From NCBI GenBank assembly GCA_963714145.1, contig OY970235.1:1922001-1986000 (forward strand): 64,000 bases of DNA, in the 5' to 3' direction. This document shows positions 1-8,746 of the stretch, in pieces. Within the stretch, counting starts at the first letter, position 1; each line of letters begins with the position of its first letter. The DNA comes from JBBWZH01 sp035544115. GTDB lineage: Bacteria; Actinomycetota; Actinomycetes; Mycobacteriales; CADCTP01. The position numbers were made by a program, and so were the translations under genes. The notes beneath the pieces were generated by a model, which had not been told where the DNA came from, searched no databases, and worked only from the letters and a program-made list of their open reading frames with translations.

Positions 1-308
1 ATCCGGAACGAGCAGGACCTGTTCGCGGCGTCCAGATCGTTGAGGACCGCTTCGCCGGCGTACTGGCCGCTGGCCCGCTCCACCACGGCCAGGTCCAGCC
101 GGTCGGTGTGCCGCCCCCGGTCGGCGTACCAGCGGCGCAGTTCGTCGTCGGTGAACTCGGCATGAGTTCCGGTCAGCCGCCGCGCATCGGGATCGTCGAG
201 GATCTCGCGCAGGCCAGGCACATCTTCCACGGCCACCGGACGCAGCAGCACCCGCTCGCCCACCAAGGTCGGCTTGGCAGCCAGACCCGCACCAGCGCGA
301 TGATCCAC
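1..308 (-). CDS. GNAT family N-acetyltransferase, N-terminal part (runs off window)
   Basis: About 102 residues are visible on the minus strand and the gene continues past base 1. The frame reads GERVLLRPVAVEDVPGLREI, then a stretch ending LAVVERASGQYAGEAVLND. This is the usual start of RimJ/RimL-type acetyltransferases: an RLxLRP-like first strand, a WYADR-like helix, and the strand before the acetyl-CoA loop. The GTG at 308-306 is chosen because it is the last start codon before the conserved region; its ribosome site is weak. The acetyl-CoA-binding motif lies outside the window, so the substrate cannot be inferred. It is separated by about 95 nt from the 3' end of the neighbouring lipoprotein gene on the same strand. 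Confidence 0.6.
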   Translation of the reverse strand, partial: MDHRAGAGLAAKPTLVGERVLLRPVAVEDVPGLREILDDPDARRLTGTHAEFTDDELRRWYADRGRHTDRLDLAVVERASGQYAGEAVLNDLDAANRSCSFR

Positions 309-402
309 CCCACCATTCTCGACCTCGACCGGCCATCCAACACACGCGCTATGCCGCTGTTCGGGCGTGGTGCGCGGACGTGTTGGTGTTGTCGCACGAT
401 GC

Positions 403-1224
403 TCAGCCGACATAGTGGGCGAACTCGAGAATGGAGTCACCGCTGAGGTTTCCGCCTTGTCGAATGTCCAGCATCCGGACATCGTCGTGAATAACTATCG
501 TGGTGTCACCCGTGGTCATCCGGTATCCGTGATTCAGTGGCTGCGCTGGTACCACGAGCCAATGGTCGGGGCGAAACTGTGTCACGCCTTGATACCAGTG
601 CCTACCCTGGGTCGAGCGGCAGATGTACAGGTAGAAGCGGGTCGTCCGGTAGTAGTCCGTCAGGACCGCCGAAAGGCCCTCGCCGCCGGGCAGTCGTGCG
701 CTGACCTGCGGCGGGCAGGGGATCGGCCGTCCGGATGGCGCCTGGCCGGAACCGCCTCCGCCAGGCGGGGCTTTGCTGCACTCGTCGGCGGCTACGTCTC
801 CCCGGAAGACACGGATAGTGCTGACGCCGGACAGCGCGGAGATCTCGACCTTGTTTGCGCTCACCCGCTGGAAGAACTGTCCGTCCAGACATGTGGTGAG
901 GGTCGTCGTTCCGCCGATCCGGTATCCGTCCTGTTGCGGCCGGCCGTCGACCCGGTGGGTGACGAGGACGAGAACCGAGTTACTGGTTATGAGGTCCTTC
1001 CCCCATTCTCCTTCAACCGAGAACGTCCCCAGGAACGTGGTGAAGCTGCGCCCCGAACCCACGGATATATGGCCATGGCTGTCGAGCGAGAACTCGATCG
1101 GCAGAAATGGAGGTTTGTAGACGACGCTACCGCTCGCCGGACCGCTGCATCCGGCCGAACTCGAGATGAGTAAGAACAGTATTGTTGAAACGCACACAGA
1201 TCGAATCGAATGACAAATCCCCAT
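403..1224 (-). CDS. Secreted lipoprotein of unknown function
   Basis: This is a 273-residue protein with a type II signal peptide: MGICHSIR, a hydrophobic stretch, then SSSAGC with the lipidation cysteine at about residue 26. The ATG at 1224 is chosen because GGGGG lies a few bases upstream and the signal peptide begins there; the reading frame could extend further but the extra residues look non-coding. The mature part is beta-rich, has scattered cysteines (CLDGQFF, DECSK, PIPCPP, YICRS) and a Gly-rich linker in the middle. I do not recognise a family. It is expected to sit on the outer face of the membrane. No operon partner is evident; the acetyltransferase fragment downstream is on the same strand. 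Confidence 0.7.
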   Translation of the reverse strand: MGICHSIRSVCVSTILFLLISSSAGCSGPASGSVVYKPPFLPIEFSLDSHGHISVGSGRSFTTFLGTFSVEGEWGKDLITSNSVLVLVTHRVDGRPQQDGYRIGGTTTLTTCLDGQFFQRVSANKVEISALSGVSTIRVFRGDVAADECSKAPPGGGGSGQAPSGRPIPCPPQVSARLPGGEGLSAVLTDYYRTTRFYLYICRSTQGRHWYQGVTQFRPDHWLVVPAQPLNHGYRMTTGDTTIVIHDDVRMLDIRQGGNLSGDSILEFAHYVG

Positions 1225-1547
1225 TGCTGCCCCCGTGAAAAGTCTTCGCCCGCCTTCGGTACGTTCAGCTGCGTTCACGAAGAAGGCTACCGACCGGAGT
1301 CGCAAAGTTGAGGCTGTTTCGGTAAATCGAACGTGTACTGCCGACGCCGGGGCGATCAACGTCATCGCCGTCCAGGTTTGACCCTTCCCGGCTCATTACG
1401 AGCATCGTCGGCGAAACAGCCGCCGATGACCGAATACACGCTCAATGCGATCGGTCGGGGCGGCACTGGAGGAGATCGACCTGCCGGTAGGTGCGGCTCC
1501 GTCGGTGGCGGTCCGCTGCGTTTCCATCGGGTCGGGCAGCGGTTCAC
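1225..1547. other. Intergenic region upstream of the lipoprotein gene
   Basis: About 320 nt without a credible gene. It must hold the lipoprotein promoter on the minus strand. Codon use in the frames that cross it is unlike that of the neighbours. I see no RNA gene or repeat apart from the terminator that borders it. Confidence 0.5.
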
Positions 1548-1585
1548 GGCGCCGCCCGCCCAGCCGGGGCCGGGCGGGCGGCGCC
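1548..1585 (-). terminator. Strong hairpin terminator of the 1507-residue secreted protein gene
   Basis: A perfect 14-bp inverted repeat (GGCGCCGCCCGCCC and its complement) with a 10-nt loop lies about 10 nt beyond the TAG stop of the gene that ends at 1595. There is no U tract, as is usual for actinomycete terminators. Confidence 0.75.
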
Positions 1586-1594
1586 GGTTACCGG

Positions 1595-4500
1595 CTAGCA
1601 GCGGGTGTTGAGGATCTCGTTCAGCGTGTCGTACTCGGAGTCGGTGACCGCGAGCCGGTACATGGCCTTGGTCTCGATCCAGGACCGGGCGTAGAGGCAC
1701 AAGTAGGTGGTGGCCGGCAGCCAGACGTCCGGTGGCCGCTCACCCTTGGACGTGTTGCTGCTCACCGAGACCGAGATCAGCTGCGTGGTGTCGAGGTCGT
1801 TGGCGAACGTCCGGCGCAGCTCCGCGGTCCACTGGTCCGCGCCGGAGACCCAGGCCTCCTTCAGCGACACCACGTGGTCGATCTGCAGCGTGGTCGGCGA
1901 GGTGTGGTTGGTGTTGTCGTACGGGCTGAACCACGTTCCGACGGTCGATGCGCAGTTGCCGCCGATCGTGGTGTTGTCCCGGCGGAGCACCGCCTCCCGG
2001 GTCGTACAGCCGGGCACCGAGTTGACCCAGTGCTGGAACAGGGTTCGCTGGTACCCGGACGACGAGCCCCGGGAGTACGTCATGTGCATGTAGTACAACT
2101 CGTTCGCGGCATTCGTCTTGTTGATCGGCGTCGGCATGCCGGTGCCCTGCCGCAGCGTGGCCAGCGTGCTCACCAGGGCCTGCGCGTACCTGTTCTGGCC
2201 GGAGATCTTCGGGTGGAACGACTGCTGGGAGACCGAGCCGCTCTGGTCCTCGCCCGCGGTCTTGCCGAGGACCACCCGGTGCACGGTCTCGTTGTTGGCC
2301 TCGCCACGAGTACAGGCGTTGTCGCCCAGGAACTCGTCGCGCGGGTCGGAGTAGAGGACGTTCCAGCCGCCCATGGTCAGCGTGATGGCCAGGTCGTGCA
2401 GCGCCCAGTTGAGCTTGTCGGCCATGTGGTTGAGCCACTCCATCTCGAAGGAGTAGAGGCCGATGAGCGCGCAGTCAGACCACCACTCCCGCGGGTTCGG
2501 GAACAGCCGCGGGTAGCCCATGAGCACGATCTGCGCGTTCGCCGCCTTGCCGTGGATCTGCCCCAGCACCGTGTTGACCGACTGCTTGACCGGGCCGTCG
2601 ATCAGCGGCGGCACCTCCTGTTCCAGCGTGGCGATCGGGTTCCAGCTGGTGAACGAGTGCCGGCAGTCCTCCAGCGGGCCCGGTGTGCCGCTGGTGCAGA
2701 TCTTCATGACGTCGGCGAAGTGCGCGTCGTTGCCGCCGATCGTGAGCATCACCCGGCTGGTGTTCTCGTCCAGGTAGCCGCGGTCGAGCTGGGACAGCTC
2801 CCGGTGCTGCCCGGTGCCGCCCTCGCCGAAGGCGTTGGTGACCCCGCTGCCGGCGGGCAGCAGGTTCTCGGTCTGCGCACCGGAGCAGGCCAGCATCTGG
2901 TAATCCATCGTCGGGTCGAACCGGTCGGCCCGGGAGCCGACGCCCTCGGTCGTGCCGGGCAGGTTCGCCTGCCGCGACCAGGCGAACTTGGAGCGGTGGC
3001 AGCCGTTGCGGTACGCCGCGCCGTTGGTGCCGCCGTCGTTGGATTCCGGGTAGTAGTCGGCGTCGGCGTTGCTGGCCGCGCCATCGCCGGAGGCGAACGA
3101 GTCGCCCAGCACCACCATCTGCTCGGTCGGCTTGCCGGGCAGCAACTGGAAGGCGACCGCGTCGTACGCGACGTCCTCGCTGCCGTCGGCCTTGGGCGTG
3201 ATGTTGGTCAGGCTGACCTTGGGCGTGCCGGCGAACTGGAACGCCCCCAGCGACACCCACTTGTTCGACTTCACCTTCTGCAGCAGCACCCGCGTCTTCG
3301 CCTGCCCGTTGCCGAGCGAGATCGTGTACGGCGCCTGCTGGGTGTGCGCGCCGGCGTCGGGCAGGTGCACCAGCACCCTGGCCCAGCCGGTCACGGTGCG
3401 GTTCAGCGTCCAGCTGCCGATGACCTGCCGGTGCTTGCTGGCCTCGTCGCCGGGCTGGTAGGTGTGCCCGAACCACATGTGCCCGCCGAAGCCCATGCCG
3501 ACCTGGTGGAAGTCCACTTTGGAGTGGTAGAGGCCGTCGGTGTGCTGGGCGAACGTGAGCTGGAAGGTGCCCTGGTTGGTCCAGTTGCGGCCGCAGTTCG
3601 ACCGTACGATCGGGACGTTGTCGGCCAGGTCGTCGATCACCAACGCGCCGGACGGCAGCCCACCGGTCCCGCAGTTCGGCAGGTACCGCGACCGCGACTC
3701 GTCGGTGTACGCGCCGGGTGCGTCCGCGTCCGGCGGCTCCGGCGTGCCGGGCGCGGTGATGTGGTCGGCCTCGTGCCCGCAGGGCGGGTTGTCCCGGGTG
3801 GCCGAGCAGTCCTTCCCCCAGTCGGGGACGGAGTGCCACCAGCAGTGGAAGTCCGAGCGGGTGCAGGGGTTCGGGCCCTGGCCGATGTTGTCGGGGTTGC
3901 AGCGGTTGCCGGTGGTCGCGTTGTTCACGCAGAACACGTCCGTGTCCGGCTTGGCCCCGGACCGGGTCTCCTCGGTCGGCCACCAGGCCTGCTGGTAGCC
4001 GGCCTCGTAGCCGTTGCCGCCGGTGTACTTCACGATCGGGTAGGCCGCCCAGCCGATGACCTTCTCCGGGTACGGCCACCACTGCGGGTTCTTGGCGTTG
4101 TCGTAGGCGTCGTGGTCCAGGAAGGGGCCGCGGTCCGGCGGGAAGTCCGGCCGGGCCGGGTTGTTCGTCCAGCCCAGCCCCCAGTTGCCGTCGGCGTCCG
4201 TACACGTCGGGCTGGGCGTGCAGCCGGACGTGTTGCCGGTGCTGGCCTGCGGGTTGATCCCGCTGTTGTACGCCCACAGCGCGGCGAACCAGGCCTCCAT
4301 CCGGGCCGGGTTAGCGCCGACGACCCGCATCCCCATGTTGTAGGTCTGGTTCCACTTGTCCTGCAGGATGCGTACCCCGGCGGCGATGTTGGTGGCGTAG
4401 TCGACCGCGGTCGCGCGCTGCTTGTCCGTCGCCGCCGCCGTGCCGGAGCGCTTCATCCCGTCGGTGATCTGCGCGACCCCGTAGCCGCAGTCGGTGGCGG

Positions 4501-6118
4501 CCCAGTTGATCCCCCAGCCGTCCCGCAGGCCGTAGTAGTTGCCGATCAGCGGGTTGCCGGTGACCCCCTCGGCGGCGTGGAAGGACGCCTGCCACAGGTT
4601 GGACTCCTGGGCCAGCACGCCGAGCATGATCTGCGCCGGCACCCGCCCGCCGCCGGCCAGCGGCATCGACGGGAACATGCCCTGCGGCGTCCACGCGGCG
4701 CTGACCCCGGACTGCTTCCAGTTCGCCGGCCGGCTGATGTTCAGCGCGCCCTGCACGGCCAGGTTCGCCGCCCACTCCACCTGCGACCAGTGCGGCTGGT
4801 AGACCTGCAGCCGGACGTCGTTGCGCTGGACCGCGCAGGTGCGGTCCTGGTCCACCGGGTCGGTCGGGGATTCGGCGTTGATGCCCGCGCCACCGGGAGC
4901 CGGGGTGCCGGCCCGCCGCGGCGTGGTGGCGGCGCGGCCGACGGCCGGGGTGATCGCGGCGCCCTGCGCGGCGGCCGGGGTGATCCGCCCGGCCGGCTGG
5001 ACGGTGAAGTCCACCGCCTTGCCGGTGCCCAGGACGTTCGCGCGCAGCCGGATCTGCCGCGCCACGTTCGGGTCCGGCGCCGGGGCGGCCGTCATCTGGT
5101 CGGTGTGGGTGATGCTGACCGCGCCGGTGCTGGACACCTCCGCGTCCACCGGGGAGGTCAGCATGGTGACCGCGGCGGGCAGCGGCCCGACCCGGGTCGG
5201 CGTGCCGGTGAGGAAGACCCGGCCGGCGGTGCCGGCGACAGCGCGGATGCCGGTCAGCGGCCCGCGGGCCAGCTCCTGCACGCTCGTCCCGGCGAGCCGG
5301 CGGACGATCCCGGTGCTCTGCGCGCGTTCGGTGAACACGATGCCGCCGCCGGCGTCCGGGTGGATCCGGTACGGCACCGAGCCGGCGCTCGCGAGCTGCC
5401 TGGTCTTGCCGGCGGCGTTGATCTCGACCAGCCGGGTACCGGACGCGGCGACGATCGTGTCGCCGACCGGCACCGAGCTGGTGATCTCGCCGGCCAGCTC
5501 GTGCGAGCGGGTCACCACGCCGCGGGTGGTGTCCACCACGTTCAGCCGGGTCCGGCCCAGGTCCACCACACCGGACTGGGTCAGCACCGCCGTCTCGCCG
5601 GTGCCACAGCCGGGGTTGTAGTAGGCCAGCGAGACCGTGACGTCCAGCTTGGTCACCGCGCCGGTGGCGAGGTCCACGACCGCGGCGAAGGCCCCGCGGT
5701 CGAACAGGTACGACCGGTTGGTGAAGTGGCGCGGCGCGTACACGACCACCGCCCGCCGCCCGGAACCGGTCAGGCACGCGTTGCCCACCCACCGGTCGGC
5801 CGACACCCACGGCTCCGACAGCGTCGCCGCGGTCCGCCACGTGTACCCCGAGCCCGCGTCCGCGACCAGCAGATGCAACCCGCTCGAGTCACCGTCGGTC
5901 GTCCACGCCAGATCCTTCGACGACCGCCAGCCAGCCGGCAACACCGCGTCACGCTGCGACGGCGCGACCGTCGACCGATCCGTCTCGGCCGACACCGGCC
6001 CGGCCGGCGCCGCGGCGGGCCTGGCCGGCGCCGGCGCGGCCCCGGCGGGCGCCGACGACAGCAGGCTCGCGCCGATCGCGAGGATCGACCCGAGCAGCAA
6101 CACCTTCTTTACCGACAC
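1595..6118 (-). CDS. Giant secreted multidomain hydrolase: propeller-like, lysozyme-like, golvesin-like, SGNH esterase, HNH nuclease
   Basis: This is a 1507-residue secreted protein with a GTG start at 6118 preceded by GGTGAG. Residues 1-27 form a Sec signal peptide. Residues about 55-340 have repeated beta-strand and GDTIVAASG-like blades suggesting a propeller. Residues about 430-640 resemble lytic transglycosylases or lysozyme: AQESN with the likely acid at E505, then GYGVAQITDG and WAYNSG. Residues about 820-995 resemble the golvesin-type beta-sandwich. Residues about 1000-1325 are an SGNH hydrolase (GDSFASG with S1007, TIGGND, and FHP with H1302). Residues about 1340-1507 match the secreted HNH/DUF1524 nuclease family (IDHVVSLKEAW, FANDL, NTSKG). 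Each module is intact. Together they would attack cell wall, ester bonds and nucleic acid outside the cell. The target is inference. Confidence 0.85.
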   Translation of the reverse strand: MSVKKVLLLGSILAIGASLLSSAPAGAAPAPARPAAAPAGPVSAETDRSTVAPSQRDAVLPAGWRSSKDLAWTTDGDSSGLHLLVADAGSGYTWRTAATLSEPWVSADRWVGNACLTGSGRRAVVVYAPRHFTNRSYLFDRGAFAAVVDLATGAVTKLDVTVSLAYYNPGCGTGETAVLTQSGVVDLGRTRLNVVDTTRGVVTRSHELAGEITSSVPVGDTIVAASGTRLVEINAAGKTRQLASAGSVPYRIHPDAGGGIVFTERAQSTGIVRRLAGTSVQELARGPLTGIRAVAGTAGRVFLTGTPTRVGPLPAAVTMLTSPVDAEVSSTGAVSITHTDQMTAAPAPDPNVARQIRLRANVLGTGKAVDFTVQPAGRITPAAAQGAAITPAVGRAATTPRRAGTPAPGGAGINAESPTDPVDQDRTCAVQRNDVRLQVYQPHWSQVEWAANLAVQGALNISRPANWKQSGVSAAWTPQGMFPSMPLAGGGRVPAQIMLGVLAQESNLWQASFHAAEGVTGNPLIGNYYGLRDGWGINWAATDCGYGVAQITDGMKRSGTAAATDKQRATAVDYATNIAAGVRILQDKWNQTYNMGMRVVGANPARMEAWFAALWAYNSGINPQASTGNTSGCTPSPTCTDADGNWGLGWTNNPARPDFPPDRGPFLDHDAYDNAKNPQWWPYPEKVIGWAAYPIVKYTGGNGYEAGYQQAWWPTEETRSGAKPDTDVFCVNNATTGNRCNPDNIGQGPNPCTRSDFHCWWHSVPDWGKDCSATRDNPPCGHEADHITAPGTPEPPDADAPGAYTDESRSRYLPNCGTGGLPSGALVIDDLADNVPIVRSNCGRNWTNQGTFQLTFAQHTDGLYHSKVDFHQVGMGFGGHMWFGHTYQPGDEASKHRQVIGSWTLNRTVTGWARVLVHLPDAGAHTQQAPYTISLGNGQAKTRVLLQKVKSNKWVSLGAFQFAGTPKVSLTNITPKADGSEDVAYDAVAFQLLPGKPTEQMVVLGDSFASGDGAASNADADYYPESNDGGTNGAAYRNGCHRSKFAWSRQANLPGTTEGVGSRADRFDPTMDYQMLACSGAQTENLLPAGSGVTNAFGEGGTGQHRELSQLDRGYLDENTSRVMLTIGGNDAHFADVMKICTSGTPGPLEDCRHSFTSWNPIATLEQEVPPLIDGPVKQSVNTVLGQIHGKAANAQIVLMGYPRLFPNPREWWSDCALIGLYSFEMEWLNHMADKLNWALHDLAITLTMGGWNVLYSDPRDEFLGDNACTRGEANNETVHRVVLGKTAGEDQSGSVSQQSFHPKISGQNRYAQALVSTLATLRQGTGMPTPINKTNAANELYYMHMTYSRGSSSGYQRTLFQHWVNSVPGCTTREAVLRRDNTTIGGNCASTVGTWFSPYDNTNHTSPTTLQIDHVVSLKEAWVSGADQWTAELRRTFANDLDTTQLISVSVSSNTSKGERPPDVWLPATTYLCLYARSWIETKAMYRLAVTDSEYDTLNEILNTRC

Positions 6119-6316
6119 GCGTGCTCACCGTCCCAGAGCGGATGCAGGAGGCGATCGAGCGGCCCAAGCCGCGGATCCAGGTACGGCGTTCACAATGACT
6201 GATGGGATAGTCACGGCATTCGCTTGAGTTATAGGCAAGTGCGGTCGAGCTATGCAATCCATCGGCAACTGCGGGCTAAATCGGGCTATTGTCCGGTCCG
6301 CGTCGCGCAGCGTGCG

Positions 6317-6358
6317 CCGACCCGGCGTACCCGGCGGGCCCGGTGCACGCCGGGTCGG
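6317..6358 (-). terminator. Hairpin terminator of the ECF sigma factor gene
   Basis: A perfect 12-bp inverted repeat, CCGACCCGGCGT with its complement and an 18-nt loop, ends 2 nt beyond the stop of the sigma gene. The rest of 6119-6316 holds the upstream region of the large secreted protein. Confidence 0.7.
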
Positions 6359-6360
6359 GA

Positions 6361-7356
6361 TCAGTCCGCGAGCGCGTCCGGGAAGCCGAACGTCGCGACC
6401 AGCGCGGGATCCTCGAACGCGATCACCCGGGAGACGCCGGTGGCGGTGGCGGCCAGCAGCACGGCACCGTTGGCCCGCAGCGTGCCGTCCGCGCCGCGGT
6501 GGTACACGACGGCGGCGGGCTGGCCGTTGGCGGCGGTGGCGATCATCCGCCAGTCGCCCGGCGTGCCCAGCACGTACGTGTCGAGCAGGCGGATGCACAT
6601 CGCCCGGCCCGCCTGCCAGTCGCGGAACGGTGTCGCCTCCAGCGTGGCATCCGCGCGCAGTACCTGTTCCAGCAGGCCGGCGTCGGAGCGCTCGAAGGCC
6701 GCGATGTAGCCGTTGAGCAGCGCGCGGGCCCGCTGATCGGTCGGTTCGAGCAGCTCCTCGGACTCCGGCTCCAGCTCGTCCAGCCGGGCGCGGGCGCGCT
6801 GCAGACCGCTCTTGACCGCCGCCGTGGTGGTGCCGAGGATCCGTGCGGTCTCGGCCGCGGAGAACCCCATCACCTCGCGCAGGATGAGGATCGCGCGCTG
6901 CCGGGCGGGCAGGTGCTGCAGGCTCGCGATGAGCGCGAGCCGCACCGACTCGCGCGCGACCACCACCGCGGCCGGATCGTCGGCGGCCGGGGCGATCCAC
7001 CCGTCCGGCAGCGGCTCCAGCCAGGAGACCTCGCCCGGCGCAACGCGACTCGGCGGGCGATCGGGTCCGTCGTACGGGCCGGCCAGACCCGAGGGCAGCA
7101 CCCGGATCCGCCGCGGCTGCAACGCCGTCAGGCAGACGTTGGTGGCGATCTGGTAGAGCCAGGACCGGATCGACGCGCGGCCCTCGAAGCCGGCGTAGGA
7201 CCGCCACGCCCGCAGGTAGGTGTCCTGCACGAGGTCCTCGGCGTCGTGGGCCGAGCCGACCATGCGGTAGCAGTGCGCCAACAGCTCCCGGCGGAACCGC
7301 CCGGTCTCGGCGGCGAACCGGTCCTGGTCCGGCGCCGCCCGCAGGTGCGACGTCAT
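6361..7356 (-). CDS. ECF sigma factor with C-terminal SnoaL-like domain (SigG/ECF56-like)
   Basis: 331 residues. Region 2 spans about residues 20-85 (HCYRMVGSAHDAEDLVQDTY, then RSWLYQIATNVCLTAL). Region 4 spans about 145-192 (LPARQRAILILREVMGFS, then an AAETARILG helix-turn-helix). A SnoaL/NTF2-like fold follows at about 210-331. Sigma factors of this build include SigG of mycobacteria. In related families the C-terminal domain modulates core binding or promoter activity in place of a separate anti-sigma factor. No anti-sigma gene adjoins it, which fits that layout. It would direct RNA polymerase to a small stress regulon; the inducing signal is unknown. A terminator hairpin follows immediately. 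Confidence 0.9.
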   Translation of the reverse strand: MTSHLRAAPDQDRFAAETGRFRRELLAHCYRMVGSAHDAEDLVQDTYLRAWRSYAGFEGRASIRSWLYQIATNVCLTALQPRRIRVLPSGLAGPYDGPDRPPSRVAPGEVSWLEPLPDGWIAPAADDPAAVVVARESVRLALIASLQHLPARQRAILILREVMGFSAAETARILGTTTAAVKSGLQRARARLDELEPESEELLEPTDQRARALLNGYIAAFERSDAGLLEQVLRADATLEATPFRDWQAGRAMCIRLLDTYVLGTPGDWRMIATAANGQPAAVVYHRGADGTLRANGAVLLAATATGVSRVIAFEDPALVATFGFPDALAD

Positions 7357-7514
7357 GCCGCGAGCCTAGGCAGGCCGGCGAGAGACCGTCGTCGCCGCAG
7401 CGCCACCACTGCCGACCGCCTGCTGTCCATCCGCCGCTCCCGGTCCCGACCGGTCCCGCTGGTCGGGACCATCTCCCCAGTACGACCGGCAGGCCGCCGC
7501 GAAGGAATCGAACC

Positions 7515-7575
7515 CCAGGTCAGCCGGCATCCGGGCGGTGACCGGCAGCCGCGAAGCTCGCGGTCAGCGACCTGG
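7515..7575 (-). other. Branched structured element downstream of the oxidoreductase gene
   Basis: A 7-bp closing stem (CCAGGTC at 7515-7521, GACCTGG at 7569-7575) encloses a 6-bp hairpin (CCGCGA-agc-TCGCGG at 7549-7563) and a GCCGG/CCGGC pairing. On the minus strand it lies just after the stop at 7599, so termination is the simplest role. Its cloverleaf-like outline and an adjoining GGTTCGATTCC recall a tRNA, but a tRNA fold fails. Confidence 0.4.
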
Positions 7576-7598
7576 CAGGCCCGTCCCGCGGGTAGCGA

Positions 7599-8591
7599 TC
7601 AGGGCAGCAGGGCCAGCTTGCCGACGGTGGCCCTGGCTTCCAGTTCCGCGAGCGCTTTCGGGCCGTCGGCCAGTTCATACGTTGTCGGCTGGCCCGGGGT
7701 GAGCACGCCGGCGGCGATGAGCGCGGACAGCTCACCCATCAGCTCGCCGAAGAGCTGCGGCGCCGCCTGGATCAGCATGCCGAGGTTGAGGCCGATGATG
7801 TGGACCTGGTGCTTGTACACCAGTTCCCAGTTGGTGATCGCGGCTTCGCCGCCGGCCAGGCCGTAGACGATGACCCGGCCGGTGACCCGCTTGGCCGCGG
7901 CCAGGCTGGCGTCGAAGGTGGCGCCGCCGGCCGACTCCAGCACCAGATCGGCACCGGCGCCGCCGGTCAGCCGCCGCACCTCGGTGCCGAGGTCGCCGCC
8001 GCGGGAGTCCAGGACGTGGTCGGCACCCAGTGCCCACACCGTCTCGTGCTTGCCCGGCGAGGCGGTGGCGATCACCGTCGCGCCGTAGTGCTTGGCCAGT
8101 TTCACCGCGGCCTGCCCGGTCCCGCCCGCCGCGGCGTGGATCAGCACGGTCTGCCCGGCCGCGATACCGCCCAGCGGCTTGAGCGCGGCCAGTGCGGTGG
8201 GCCAGTTCACGACCAGACCCAGCGCCTGCTGCTCAGCCCAGCCAGCCGGCACCGGCACCGCCGCGACCGCGGGCAGCACCATGTACTCCGCGAAAGCGCC
8301 ACTCCCGACGCCGATGACCCGGCCCCCCGGTTGCGCGCCGGTCACCGCGTCGCCGACCGCGACGATCTCGCCGGCGGCCTCGAAACCGGCCAGATACGGC
8401 GGCCGCGGGCCACCCAGGAACGTGCCGTAGGCCCGTGAGATGTCGGCGAAGTTGACGCCGGCGGCGGCGACCCGGATCAGGACCTCGCCCCGGCCGGGGA
8501 CGGGCACCGGCGCGTCGGTGATCAGGCGCAGGTCCCGCGGGCCGTTGCCGGAGGTCTGCTGTAGGGCGCGCATGGTGGCGGGAATGCTCAT
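7599..8591 (-). CDS. Zinc-independent quinone oxidoreductase / NADPH-dependent enone reductase (MDR family)
   Basis: 330 residues. The start is ATG 8591 (MSIPATMRALQ), preceded by GAGAAGG; the upstream extension of the frame is a shadow of the next gene. The N-terminal GroES-like domain reads EVLIRVAAAGVNFADISRAYG and lacks the cysteine zinc ligands of alcohol dehydrogenases, as in QOR-type enzymes. The nucleotide-binding motif AAAGGTGQAAVKLAKHYGA (AxxGGxG type) is at about residues 145-165 and favours NADPH. It would reduce quinones or activated double bonds in the cytoplasm. It is transcribed on its own. Confidence 0.88.
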   Translation of the reverse strand: MSIPATMRALQQTSGNGPRDLRLITDAPVPVPGRGEVLIRVAAAGVNFADISRAYGTFLGGPRPPYLAGFEAAGEIVAVGDAVTGAQPGGRVIGVGSGAFAEYMVLPAVAAVPVPAGWAEQQALGLVVNWPTALAALKPLGGIAAGQTVLIHAAAGGTGQAAVKLAKHYGATVIATASPGKHETVWALGADHVLDSRGGDLGTEVRRLTGGAGADLVLESAGGATFDASLAAAKRVTGRVIVYGLAGGEAAITNWELVYKHQVHIIGLNLGMLIQAAPQLFGELMGELSALIAAGVLTPGQPTTYELADGPKALAELEARATVGKLALLP

Positions 8592-8746
8592 CGCGATCAG
8601 CCTTCTCAGCTCGGCGGACATGATCGGGACCGGCCCGTCCGGCCCCGCCTTCCACCGGGTAGACCACCGCCGCCGCAAGAAGGAATCGACTGCCCCGACC
8701 GGCCGCCCGGGGACGATGAGTGCGGCCGGCGAGCGCGGCGGGTCGG

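Noticed and set aside
1445..6202. A 1585-codon plus-strand open frame opposite the large secreted protein
   Set aside because: It is rich in Arg, Val, Gly and Pro with no domain pattern, as expected for the antisense of a very GC-rich gene. The minus strand encodes recognisable domains with a signal peptide.
7357..7598. Possible tRNA, from GGTTCGATTCC on the minus strand
   Set aside because: The T-arm cannot pair properly and no acceptor or anticodon arm of the right size can be built.
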